A DNA stretch of 10,607 nucleotides from Flavobacteriaceae bacterium (GCA_947377425.1 CANCFZ010000068.1:1-10607), one strand, 5' to 3'. Shown: positions 1 to 6,652, counted from the stretch's first letter. Notes: generated by a model not told the origin, from the sequence alone. A program made the numbers and translations.

Positions 1-2637
1 TTTAAAGAAAAAGAAAAAACAACTTACGCTCGTGAAAAAGGAACTGAAGTTGTAATGCTAAACGTTAAAAAACGTTCGGGCGAAAACATGATTTCTGCCA
101 TTGAACAAGTTAAAGAAAAAATTGAAGCGGCACAAAAATCGTATTTGCCAAGTGATTTAAAACTAAAACTCACCAACGACCAATCCTCACGAGTTGAACA
201 TGAAGTGGATGAACTTTCTAACCACATTATTTTCGGAATTGTGTTGGTAATGATTGTGTTGATGTTTACTATGGGTTTGCGAAATTCTCTATTCGTTGGA
301 GCTGCAATTCCGCTGTCAATGTTAATGGCGTTTAGTATTTTGTCTGCTTTTGGGTTAACCTTAAACACTATGGTTCTTTTTGGTCTTGTAATGGGATTGG
401 GAATGCTGGTTGATGATGGTATTGTTGTGGTAGATAATGTATTTGCCAATATGAAAAAAGGCTTGGGCAGAATTGAAGCCTCTAAAAGAGGAATTGGAGA
501 AATTGCATGGCCTGTAATCTCATCAACAGCAACAACTTTAATGGCGTTTTTACCTTTTGCCTTATGGCCAGGAACTATGGGTAAATTCATGAAGTATTTT
601 CCAATTACGTTAACCATCACATTATCGGCATCATTGTTTGTAGCGATGGTTGTAAATGCTGCTATGACAGGTGGTTCAATGGCGATTGAAGATAAAAATG
701 TGACTAAAAAATCAGCAAAAATATATTCCATTATTTTCACCATTATTGGAGTGATATTTGTTTTAATAGGAAATATTTATGATTCTAAATTTGCAAGAGC
801 AGTTGGACATTTAGCGATTATTTCATTGGGATTAATGTGGTTGTATAAAATCAAATTATACCAATGGACACAAGACTTTCAACATAGTTTCTTTCCAAAA
901 ATGGAAGAAAAATATAAAATCTTTTTAGCAAAAATACTTACCGGAAGAAAAGCTTGGTTTGCGTTAGTTGGAATTATTGGATTGATGTTCTTCTCATTTG
1001 TTTTATTAGGTATTTTTCCAAGACAAGTTTTATTTTTTCCTGAAAATATCCCAAAACAAGTCATCACTTATATTGAATATCCACAAGGAACATCAATTGA
1101 TAAAACCAATAAAGCCACAAAATTTGTTGAAAATCAAGTAATTTCTGTAATGAAGAAATACATTGATCCAAAAACAAATGAAAATTTCTTAGCAGAATCT
1201 ATCGTTTCACAAGTAGGTAAAGGTGCTGGAAATCCAAATGTTGATGCTGGTTCGGCTTCGGAAACACCATTTAAAGGTAAAGTAACGGTAAACTTCTCAG
1301 AATTCAAATTCAGAAGAGGTGTAAATACTACCGATGTTTTAGAAGAAATTAGAAGTAAAGTAAAAGCAATTGCGGGTGCTAAAGTTACCGTTGAAAAAGA
1401 TGCCAACGGACCGCCTGCGGGTTATCCAATTAGTATTCAATTAACAGGAACCGATTATGATGAAATGCTTAAAGAAGCAGACAAAATGATTGCTTTTATT
1501 GACTCTAAAAACATTGGAGGAATTGAACGATTGAATGTAGATGTAAACAAAGAAAGTCCAGAGCTGGAAGTAAAAGTAGACCGTGTAAACGCAGGAAGTT
1601 TAGGCGTTTCAACAGGTCAATTAGGATTTAATTTACGCCGTTCGGTTTATGGACAAGAAATTTCTACCTATAAAGAAGGTGACGATGATTACAACATCAC
1701 TATGCGCATGCAGGACGATCAACGCAAAAATGAAAATGTGTTGTTCAATCAATCGTTAACCTTTAGAAACCAAAACAACGGACAAATTGTTCAAGTACCT
1801 ATTTCGGCGGTTTCTAAAACTGAAAAAACAACTACTTATAATCAGATTAAAAGAAAGAATCAAAAACGTATCATGACGATTTATTCTAATGTTTTAACTG
1901 GTTATAATGGTGATGCAATTACCAAACAAATTCAAGCCGACTTGAAAGAATACAATCTATCAAAAGGTGTTACGTATTCGTTTTCGGGAGTGCAGGAAGA
2001 ACAAGGAAAAAATCAAAATTTCTTGATGTATGCGTTGTTTTTAGCTTTAGCAGGAATTACAATTATCATTGTATTGCAGTTTAATTCGGTTTCAAAAACG
2101 GTGGTTATTTTATTTACTGTAATTCTAAGTTTTAGTGGTGTTTTCTATGGTTATGTTATTGCCAATATGGATTTTGTGATTTTAATGACCATGATGGGAA
2201 TCATATCGTTAGCCGGAATTGTAGTGAAAAACGGAATTGTATTGATGGACTTCTTTGTCTTATTATTAGACAAAAAAGTAGCCGATAAACATTTAGAAAG
2301 TCACGACGATTTAAGTTTAGAAGAAATAAAAGAAGTAATTATCGAATCTGGAAAATCAAGATTACGTCCAGTATTATTGACGGCTTTAACCGCAGTTTTG
2401 GGATTAATTCCATTAGCAATTGGGTTGAACTTTGACTTCTTCTCCTTGATTACCGATTTGAATCCGCACTTATTCATGGGTGGAGACAACGTAATGTTTT
2501 GGGGACCATTAGCATGGACCATCATCTTCGGATTGACTTATGCAACAGTCTTAACTTTGGTTATGGTACCCGTAATGTTCTACTTGGTAAAACGAGTGAA
2601 ATATTATTTAAGAGATAATAAAAACAAAGGATTATAA
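1..2637 (+). CDS. RND (AcrB/HAE1-type) efflux transporter permease subunit, 5' part missing
   Basis: This is the inner-membrane, proton-driven pump of a tripartite RND efflux system, which works with a periplasmic adaptor and an outer-membrane channel. The frame is open from base 1, so the gene starts upstream; 878 codons are visible, while family members have more than 1,000 residues, so roughly the first quarter is missing. The TM4 signature LVDDGIVVVDNV is present, and the paired aspartates used for proton relay in AcrB are window codons 138-139. Next come further TM helices and a large periplasmic porter region (about codons 345-665). The second membrane half carries the GIVVKNGIVLMDFF and RLRPVLLTALTAVLG motifs. 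Between the two halves, about codons 239-290, there are two extra hydrophobic stretches that AcrB itself does not have. The substrate cannot be read from sequence. A terminator follows directly, so it is the last gene of its operon. Confidence 0.95.
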   Translation, partial: FKEKEKTTYAREKGTEVVMLNVKKRSGENMISAIEQVKEKIEAAQKSYLPSDLKLKLTNDQSSRVEHEVDELSNHIIFGIVLVMIVLMFTMGLRNSLFVGAAIPLSMLMAFSILSAFGLTLNTMVLFGLVMGLGMLVDDGIVVVDNVFANMKKGLGRIEASKRGIGEIAWPVISSTATTLMAFLPFALWPGTMGKFMKYFPITLTITLSASLFVAMVVNAAMTGGSMAIEDKNVTKKSAKIYSIIFTIIGVIFVLIGNIYDSKFARAVGHLAIISLGLMWLYKIKLYQWTQDFQHSFFPKMEEKYKIFLAKILTGRKAWFALVGIIGLMFFSFVLLGIFPRQVLFFPENIPKQVITYIEYPQGTSIDKTNKATKFVENQVISVMKKYIDPKTNENFLAESIVSQVGKGAGNPNVDAGSASETPFKGKVTVNFSEFKFRRGVNTTDVLEEIRSKVKAIAGAKVTVEKDANGPPAGYPISIQLTGTDYDEMLKEADKMIAFIDSKNIGGIERLNVDVNKESPELEVKVDRVNAGSLGVSTGQLGFNLRRSVYGQEISTYKEGDDDYNITMRMQDDQRKNENVLFNQSLTFRNQNNGQIVQVPISAVSKTEKTTTYNQIKRKNQKRIMTIYSNVLTGYNGDAITKQIQADLKEYNLSKGVTYSFSGVQEEQGKNQNFLMYALFLALAGITIIIVLQFNSVSKTVVILFTVILSFSGVFYGYVIANMDFVILMTMMGIISLAGIVVKNGIVLMDFFVLLLDKKVADKHLESHDDLSLEEIKEVIIESGKSRLRPVLLTALTAVLGLIPLAIGLNFDFFSLITDLNPHLFMGGDNVMFWGPLAWTIIFGLTYATVLTLVMVPVMFYLVKRVKYYLRDNKNKGL

Positions 2638-2660
2638 TTAGTTATAAATGTGGTTAAATA

Positions 2661-2695
2661 AAAAGCCGTTTCAATTATTTGAAGCGGCTTTTTTT
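2661..2695 (+). terminator. Rho-independent terminator after the RND pump gene
   Basis: A 14-bp stem (2661-2674 with 2679-2692, one G-U pair) encloses a four-base loop TTAT and is followed by a T run. It begins 24 bases after the RND stop codon. The arm core is AAGCCG..CGGCTT. The A run on the left side means it could also work weakly in the other direction. Confidence 0.9.
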
Positions 2696-2697
2696 AT

Positions 2698-2855
2698 AGA
2701 AATTCAATTTCCAATCTCAAAAGAGTTCTTTTCTATTCAGAAATTCAGTTTCCAACCTCAAAAGAGTTCTCTTCTAAACAGAAATTCAGTTTCCAACCCC
2801 AAAAGAGTTCTTTTCTACACAGAAATTCAATTTCCAGCCCCAAAAGAGTTCTTTT
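2698..2855. repeat. Four tandem copies of a 41-bp direct repeat
   Basis: Copies lie at 2698-2738, 2739-2779, 2780-2820 and 2821-2855 (the last is cut to 35 bases where the inverted half begins). Each starts AGAAATTCA and contains TTTCCA, a short C-rich stretch and the near-palindrome AAAAGAGTTCTTTT (CTTCT variant in copy 2). The copies differ at only a few bases. The unit length is not a multiple of three, so translation does not conserve a peptide repeat and the array is most likely non-coding. Confidence 0.9.
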
Positions 2856-2876
2856 GAGGTGGGAAATTGAATTTTT
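2821..2876. repeat. Long imperfect palindrome closing the 41-bp repeat array
   Basis: Bases 2823-2847 pair with 2850-2874 across a two-base centre (GT): 25-base arms with three mismatched positions, and the outer 13 bases pair perfectly (AAATTCAATTTCC with GGAAATTGAATTT). A G-U and an A-T pair extend it to 2821-2876. The right arm is an inverted copy of the left half of the 41-bp repeat. A short T run near the right end means it could also act as a second, backup terminator on the + strand. Confidence 0.85.
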
Positions 2877-2902
2877 ATATTTTTTTTGATAAATATTTAG
2901 AA

Positions 2903-2930
2903 TTGTGTAAAACTTTTTTTATTATTTTTA
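2903..2930 (+). promoter_or_regulatory. Possible Bacteroidota-type promoter for the 248-aa gene
   Basis: TTG at 2903-2905, then a 17-base spacer and TATTTTTA at 2923-2930, which matches TAnnTTTG except for the last base. Transcription would start about 20 bases before the ATG at 2957. The surroundings are very AT-rich, so a chance match is possible. Confidence 0.35.
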
Positions 2931-2956
2931 TGTTTTAATTTTAAAACTTTCATCTT

Positions 2957-3703
2957 ATGGTATTACACAAATTAAGCATTGCTAGATTAACCCATCTTGA
3001 AGCAGGTCAGTTAATTAAATCATCTATTAAAGACCTTGAAACAGCAGGAATTAATACTACCACCGACACTCACATAGATAAATATGTGCAACAAATGTCA
3101 ACCGACTCTGTTTTGTATGACAAAGCCTTACTTCAAATTAAAAAGAATCAAGAAACAGAAGAGATTGCTAACCTAGACCACATAAGAGATTTAAGCCTTT
3201 CGGCATTTAACAGACAGTTAAAAGTATATGAATTATCTAAAAATCCCGCAATTGTAGAGGCATACAAAGCAGTTACTATTGTAGTAAAGAATTACAAAAA
3301 CTTAGCATCATTAAATTATGAAGCCGAGAGTAATGGAATAGACAATTTAATTGCCGATTTTAATAGTCCTGCTTATGCACCTCATTTGGCAACATTAAAT
3401 ATGGCTGAATTTATAACTGAAATAAAAACAGCTAATGACGATTTTAAATTAAAATTTTCTAAACGTACTACTGACATTTCATTTACAGAAGTCTATAACA
3501 TGAAATTGATTAGAAAAGCTACTTTTGAAAACTATAATAACTACACACAATATGTATTATCATTAGCAAGAGTAAATACAGGAGACGATTATTACAAAAA
3601 CATTTTAAACATCATCAACCAAACCCGCAAGTACTATTCGGACATGCTTGCTAAAAGAAATGGAGTAAACAATAATCCACCATCTGGCGGAACGCCAAGT
3701 TAA
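2957..3703 (+). CDS. Uncharacterised 248-aa protein, possibly of the DUF6261 type
   Basis: A soluble, mostly helical protein with no signal peptide, membrane segment or cysteine. It begins MVLHKLSIARLTHLEAG and ends in a flexible Asn/Pro/Gly tail (NNPPSGGTPS). The N-terminal ARL..LEA.QL pattern, the middle YKAVTIVVKNYKNL, and the late INQTRKYYSDMLAKRNG stretch remind me of the Bacteroidota-restricted family DUF6261, which has about this length; this is recognition from memory and is uncertain. No catalytic motif is visible. It is a single-gene unit: the repeat array lies upstream, a weak promoter candidate precedes it, and it ends at a bidirectional terminator shared with the convergent bacteriocin-like operon. 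Function unknown. Confidence 0.85.
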   Translation: MVLHKLSIARLTHLEAGQLIKSSIKDLETAGINTTTDTHIDKYVQQMSTDSVLYDKALLQIKKNQETEEIANLDHIRDLSLSAFNRQLKVYELSKNPAIVEAYKAVTIVVKNYKNLASLNYEAESNGIDNLIADFNSPAYAPHLATLNMAEFITEIKTANDDFKLKFSKRTTDISFTEVYNMKLIRKATFENYNNYTQYVLSLARVNTGDDYYKNILNIINQTRKYYSDMLAKRNGVNNNPPSGGTPS

Positions 3704-3711
3704 AAAACCAA

Positions 3712-3741
3712 AAAAATCCCGCTCAATTGAGCGGGATTTTT
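3712..3741. terminator. Bidirectional terminator between convergent transcripts
   Basis: A perfect 30-base palindrome: AAAAATCCCGCTCAA at 3712-3726 followed at once by its reverse complement at 3727-3741, with AATT as the likely loop. It has an A run on one side and a T run on the other, so it can end transcripts from both directions: the 248-aa gene (+) and the five-gene operon (-), whose last stop codon starts one base further right at 3743-3745. Confidence 0.95.
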
Positions 3742-3742
3742 G

Positions 3743-4138
3743 TTAATCCTCTTTTACCGTAATGGTTATTTCATCATCGAGTTTATACTCACCTTTTTTA
3801 TAAACATCTTTGTTGGCTAAATCAATTTCATAAGCCCAAACTCCTTTTGGGAGATCAAATACACATTCTTTACCATCTTTTTGAACAACCAATTCTTTTT
3901 TCACATCATTGCCATCAGCATCTTTTCCAGTTAGTTTAAAGGTAATTTTATCAGAAAGTTTGTTTTTTATGCAAATACTTTCAATAGTTTTAGAGTCTGA
4001 TTTTGGTTTATTAGTTTTAATAAAACTCAAACCATTTACTATTATTTCACCACCTTTAAGCAGTTTGTCTATGTCGGATTGGGCAAAGCAAGATGCTGTA
4101 ATAATAAATGTACATAATATAATTTTTATTTTTTTCAT
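3743..4138 (-). CDS. Small secreted protein of unknown function, last gene of the bacteriocin-like operon
   Basis: 131 aa. The first 20 residues form a signal peptide (KKIK, then IILCTFIITASCFAQ) with a typical flavobacterial SPase I site after CFA; C17 follows TAS, a poor lipobox, so a lipoprotein is less likely. The mature part is about 112 residues and looks beta-rich (ITFKLTGKD, KKELVVQ, EITITVKED), with two cysteines at 56 and 92 that could form one disulfide. It starts six bases after the ABC ATPase stop codon, which supports co-transcription and translational coupling. Its place at the end of a cluster built round a Cys-rich secreted peptide makes an immunity or periplasmic partner role possible, but nothing in the sequence shows this. 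I do not recognise the family. Confidence 0.85.
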   Translation of the reverse strand: MKKIKIILCTFIITASCFAQSDIDKLLKGGEIIVNGLSFIKTNKPKSDSKTIESICIKNKLSDKITFKLTGKDADGNDVKKELVVQKDGKECVFDLPKGVWAYEIDLANKDVYKKGEYKLDDEITITVKED

Positions 4139-4144
4139 AATATT

Positions 4145-4804
4145 CTATTTAATATAGCCATGTTCTAAAAGCTCATTGGTATTTTTAATTTTATGATTTT
4201 TTCCGTTTTTTAATAAATAAATTTCACTGCAAATATTAATTATTTCTCTATAGTTGTGATCTGTCAAAATAACTCCTTTTTGAAATGAATTTTTAATTAT
4301 CAGATTGGATATAATTTCAATATTTAAAGGAGATAACCCAGAAAAGGGCTCGTCCAATAGAATAAATTTTGATTCGTTATATAGTAACAACTTAACTTCT
4401 AAATATCGTAACTCACCTCCTGATAACTGTCTGATTTTTGAAAAATAGATTTCTTTTAATAAATTGTCATTACAAAAATCTTCTAATTTTTCTTTTTTAA
4501 TACTTAATGAGATAACCTTTTTTACACTTAAATTATTAGGTAAAAAACTTTGTTGATCTAGGTAGCTAATTTGTGAAATAACTTCTTTGTCTTTTAGTAA
4601 AACTCTATCGTTAACTTTTATAAACTTACTTTCAGAAGGCTCTATTCCAAAAATAATTTTTAATAAAGTTGATTTCCCCGAACCGTTTCTACCTAACAAT
4701 CCTACTATATCTCCTGTTTTTAATTTCAAATAGATATCTGACAATATAAGTTTGTCATTGTATCTTTTAATAATACTATCTACTTCTAAAATATTATTCT
4801 CCAA
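4145..4804 (-). CDS. ABC transporter ATP-binding protein of the bacteriocin-like operon
   Basis: 219 aa, the cytoplasmic ATPase that drives a membrane partner. All core motifs are present: Walker A GRNGSGKST (38-46), Q-loop within DQQ (83-85), signature LSGGE (127-131), Walker B FILLDEP (147-153) and the switch histidine H183 in TDHNYRE. The TDHN..E form is also seen in LptB and branched-chain amino acid ATPases. The reading frame has no ATG near its beginning; TTG at 4802-4804 gives MENNILEVDSII, which fits the normal start of such domains. That start lies inside the 3' end of the permease gene (19-base overlap), so translation is probably coupled and low. It ends six bases before the small secreted protein. 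Export of the Cys-rich product, or self-protection against it, are the two likely jobs. Confidence 0.92.
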   Translation of the reverse strand: MENNILEVDSIIKRYNDKLILSDIYLKLKTGDIVGLLGRNGSGKSTLLKIIFGIEPSESKFIKVNDRVLLKDKEVISQISYLDQQSFLPNNLSVKKVISLSIKKEKLEDFCNDNLLKEIYFSKIRQLSGGELRYLEVKLLLYNESKFILLDEPFSGLSPLNIEIISNLIIKNSFQKGVILTDHNYREIINICSEIYLLKNGKNHKIKNTNELLEHGYIK

Positions 4805-5073
4805 ATTAACAATAGGATTAGTAAAATTGAAAAATTGATAAAAAAACTAACTATCCAAAGTTGATGTTTAGTAATGCCATTATTGAAGTAGAAAATATAT
4901 TCTCTCTTGTTATTAACTTCAAAAATTAAAATTGAAATGAAAAAGCTAAAAAAAACAGAAACAAAAACAAACAAAGAAAAAATCATAAAAAACATACTGG
5001 CAACTGAAAAAACAAAAATTAAAGGAAATAATTTTTTGTAAAACTCAAAGGTTAAAAAGAATTTATTTTTCAT
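4786..5073 (-). CDS. Very small membrane protein, presumed permease partner of the ABC ATPase
   Basis: 95 aa, almost entirely hydrophobic. After a basic start (MKNKFFLTFEFYKK) there are two closely spaced TM segments at about 14-33 and 35-51. A polar segment follows, EVNNKREYIFYFNNGITKHQ (52-71), and then one TM helix at about 72-92. The polar segment, with its EYIFYFNNG and KHQLW pieces, resembles the cytoplasmic loop that carries the coupling helix in ABC-2-type permeases. Three TM helices is half or less of a usual ABC permease, so it would have to act as an oligomer or with another protein. It starts 19 bases after the thioredoxin-fusion gene and overlaps the ATPase gene by 19 bases. The permease assignment rests mainly on this context. 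Confidence 0.8.
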   Translation of the reverse strand: MKNKFFLTFEFYKKLFPLIFVFSVASMFFMIFSLFVFVSVFFSFFISILIFEVNNKREYIFYFNNGITKHQLWIVSFFINFSILLILLLIWRIIF

Positions 5074-5092
5074 CGGCTTAATATAACTCTTT

Positions 5093-5965
5093 TTAAAAAT
5101 TATAGGGGTTTGAGAGTAGGTTTTCTAACTTTTTATCAATACTAATATAATAATAGGAGAAAACCTCACTTAATGGCTCTATATTTCCACTAAACAAAAT
5201 CTTGTTGTTTTTCAATATTACAATATTAGGGTATGTATTGAAATTAAGTAAATTTTGAGTCTCTACTAAAGAACTAGAATATATAGTTTTAAAATCTAAC
5301 TTTTCATTTTCAAAAGCTTCTTTTCTTTCAATAAAAGTTTCATCTTCAAGAGGAACATTTACAGCTAATATTAAAACCTTTTTATTGTCCTTATACTTGT
5401 TATATAATTTATTCATCTTTGGAAATTTACTAAAACATACCGAACAACTTGTATTCCAAAAATCAAGTACAATAATCTTATCCTTTGGTAAATCATATTT
5501 TTTTAAATCACTATCAAATAATTTAATTTTAGGAAATTCTTTATTAGTTAACAAATTTTCTTTACCCGAACTATGGTAATATATTAGAAAATTAGGTTGT
5601 ATATAAAAGTTAATGGTAAAACAAAAAAATAAGACTGAGAACAATAACAAAATAGATTTTTTCTTAGAAAATAAATATCCCAAAAAAGCAAATAATGGTA
5701 TAAAAATAATGTAAACAGCAGTTCTAGAAAAATCTTTTTTAATTATACTTGCTACAATTAAAATCAAAACTATTAACCATATAATGTAAATTAAATCTTT
5801 TTTAACTTTAAATATACTTTTAAAATATAATAAGTAAGAAAGAAAAAAAGTTGATAATAGCATTATTAAAACCATATATACATGATCTCCATAAAATAGA
5901 AACCCAACAATAATATATATGATTAAAGGGAGTATTCCTAATAAAAGTTTTTTTGTATTTTCCAT
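5093..5965 (-). CDS. Five-TM membrane protein with C-terminal periplasmic thioredoxin (TlpA-like) domain
   Basis: 290 aa. TM helices at about 6-25, 29-48, 57-75, 82-100 and 103-122 put the N-terminus in the cytoplasm and the C-terminus in the periplasm. From about 143 there is a TlpA/AhpC-TSA-like thioredoxin fold: FPKIKLFDSDLKKYDLP, a strand IIVLDFWNTS, the redox pair CSVC (174-177), and the cis-proline P246 in NTYPNIVIL. CSVC in place of the common CGPC suggests a different redox potential, but the direction (oxidase, isomerase or reductase) cannot be read from it. It lies directly downstream of the gene for an eight-cysteine peptide, so formation or shuffling of that peptide's disulfides is the natural guess. 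Its ATG lies only eight bases beyond the T run of the upstream terminator, so it depends on read-through unless an unseen promoter is present. Confidence 0.9.
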   Translation of the reverse strand: MENTKKLLLGILPLIIYIIVGFLFYGDHVYMVLIMLLSTFFLSYLLYFKSIFKVKKDLIYIIWLIVLILIVASIIKKDFSRTAVYIIFIPLFAFLGYLFSKKKSILLLFSVLFFCFTINFYIQPNFLIYYHSSGKENLLTNKEFPKIKLFDSDLKKYDLPKDKIIVLDFWNTSCSVCFSKFPKMNKLYNKYKDNKKVLILAVNVPLEDETFIERKEAFENEKLDFKTIYSSSLVETQNLLNFNTYPNIVILKNNKILFSGNIEPLSEVFSYYYISIDKKLENLLSNPYNF

Positions 5966-5973
5966 AAATTTTT

Positions 5974-6013
5974 AAAAAAATCTGTCCAATTGTTAAAGAA
6001 TTGGACGGATTTT
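5974..6013 (-). terminator. Terminator/attenuator between the precursor gene and the accessory genes
   Basis: On the minus strand a 15-bp stem (6013-5999 with 5991-5977, one G-U pair; core AATTGGAC/GTCCAATT) with a seven-base loop is followed by seven T residues (5980-5974). It starts seven bases after the precursor stop codon and ends eight bases before the start of the thioredoxin-fusion gene, which runs in the same direction. This is the position of a partial terminator that sets a high ratio of structural-gene to accessory-gene transcript. Confidence 0.88.
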
Positions 6014-6019
6014 AGATAT

Positions 6020-6595
6020 TTAACATGCCTGAGTACATTCAAAAGCCCATAGAAAGCCACAGCCCGAAGATGTCATTGCACAATTTTTTGTTGGTTTACT
6101 ACACATTGAAGAACAACTCCAATCACAATTACATGGAATTTTTCTGCCAGTTGTATCAATTGTAGTTGGTTCGAAATTCATATTTTGTTCATTAATTTGT
6201 GCTTTATAACCATCTAAAACACTTGTTGGTTTATAATCTTTTGCAATATAGTCATCTAGTTTCAAAAACATATCTTCAAATTGTTCTTCAGACATATTGT
6301 CTGTAAAATATAAAGCAATCTGTTTTATATTATCAGTATTTAAAACATCATTGCTAAATTCTTTTTGAAGAGATACCACGCCTGATTTTATCTTATCATC
6401 AAGTTTTTGAGTCAAAATTTGTGATAGTTTTTCATTCCATAAAGCTATTTTAGTTTTTTTATCTAATACAATATAACTATTTTTAACTTCATCATAGCTT
6501 TTGCCTTTTAAAAAATCAGCTCTTAATGTCCCTTGTGCATTTCCAGTTGCAACAAACATAATCGTGGCAATCAAGCCAAAAAATAATTTTTTCAT
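6020..6595 (-). CDS. Fulvocin C-related bacteriocin-like precursor with eight-cysteine C-terminal core
   Basis: 191 aa in three parts. Residues 1-20 are a Sec signal peptide (MKKLFFGLIATIMFVATGNA, cleavage before Q21). Residues 21-152 are a charged, mostly helical, Cys-free region that contains KIALWNEKLSQIL, which I associate with fulvocin C-related precursors. Residues 153-191 hold all eight cysteines of the protein (155, 157, 161, 165, 172, 179, 187, 191), with a GCG and a nearby Trp (178-183). This layout, a CxC near the start and C-A/S-x-T-x-x-GCG-x-x-W later, resembles my recollection of mature fulvocin C, a 45-residue Myxococcus fulvus bacteriocin with four disulfides. The RK pair (151-152) is a plausible release site. 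ATG at 6593-6595 is chosen because it starts the signal peptide. Killing activity is inferred from family name and layout only; a non-toxic secreted Cys-rich protein remains possible. Confidence 0.88.
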   Translation of the reverse strand: MKKLFFGLIATIMFVATGNAQGTLRADFLKGKSYDEVKNSYIVLDKKTKIALWNEKLSQILTQKLDDKIKSGVVSLQKEFSNDVLNTDNIKQIALYFTDNMSEEQFEDMFLKLDDYIAKDYKPTSVLDGYKAQINEQNMNFEPTTIDTTGRKIPCNCDWSCSSMCSKPTKNCAMTSSGCGFLWAFECTQAC

Positions 6596-6642
6596 TTTTA
6601 ATAGTTTTTAAATTTAATAAATAATTTGATTTCACAAAATTT

Positions 6643-6652
6643 TATCGCGATA
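6643..6652. promoter_or_regulatory. Palindrome TATCGCGATA, candidate operator upstream of the precursor gene
   Basis: A perfect 10-bp palindrome with a CGCG centre in an otherwise very AT-rich stretch, flanked loosely by CAAAAT and ATTTTG. It lies next to the weak -7 candidate of the precursor gene, where a bound repressor would block RNA polymerase. It is short, so chance is possible. Confidence 0.35.

Noticed and set aside
24..743. A 239-codon minus-strand open frame opposite the RND gene.
   Set aside because: It lies wholly antisense to a well-recognised coding region and shows no family features; it is a shadow of the AT-rich codon use.
2648..2857. A 69-codon open frame running through the terminator and the 41-bp repeats.
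   Set aside because: It begins inside the terminator region, and the 41-bp unit is not a multiple of three, so each copy is read in a different frame and no peptide is conserved.
3909..4157. An 82-codon plus-strand open frame with hydrophobic residues.
   Set aside because: It is the complement of the small secreted protein gene; its hydrophobic part mirrors the signal-peptide region and it has no promoter of its own.
4100..5080. The ABC pair as LptB/LptFG-type lipopolysaccharide export.
   Set aside because: The ATPase has an LptB-like TDHN motif, but the partner is a 95-aa membrane protein, not an LptF/LptG, and the operon context is a Cys-rich secreted precursor.
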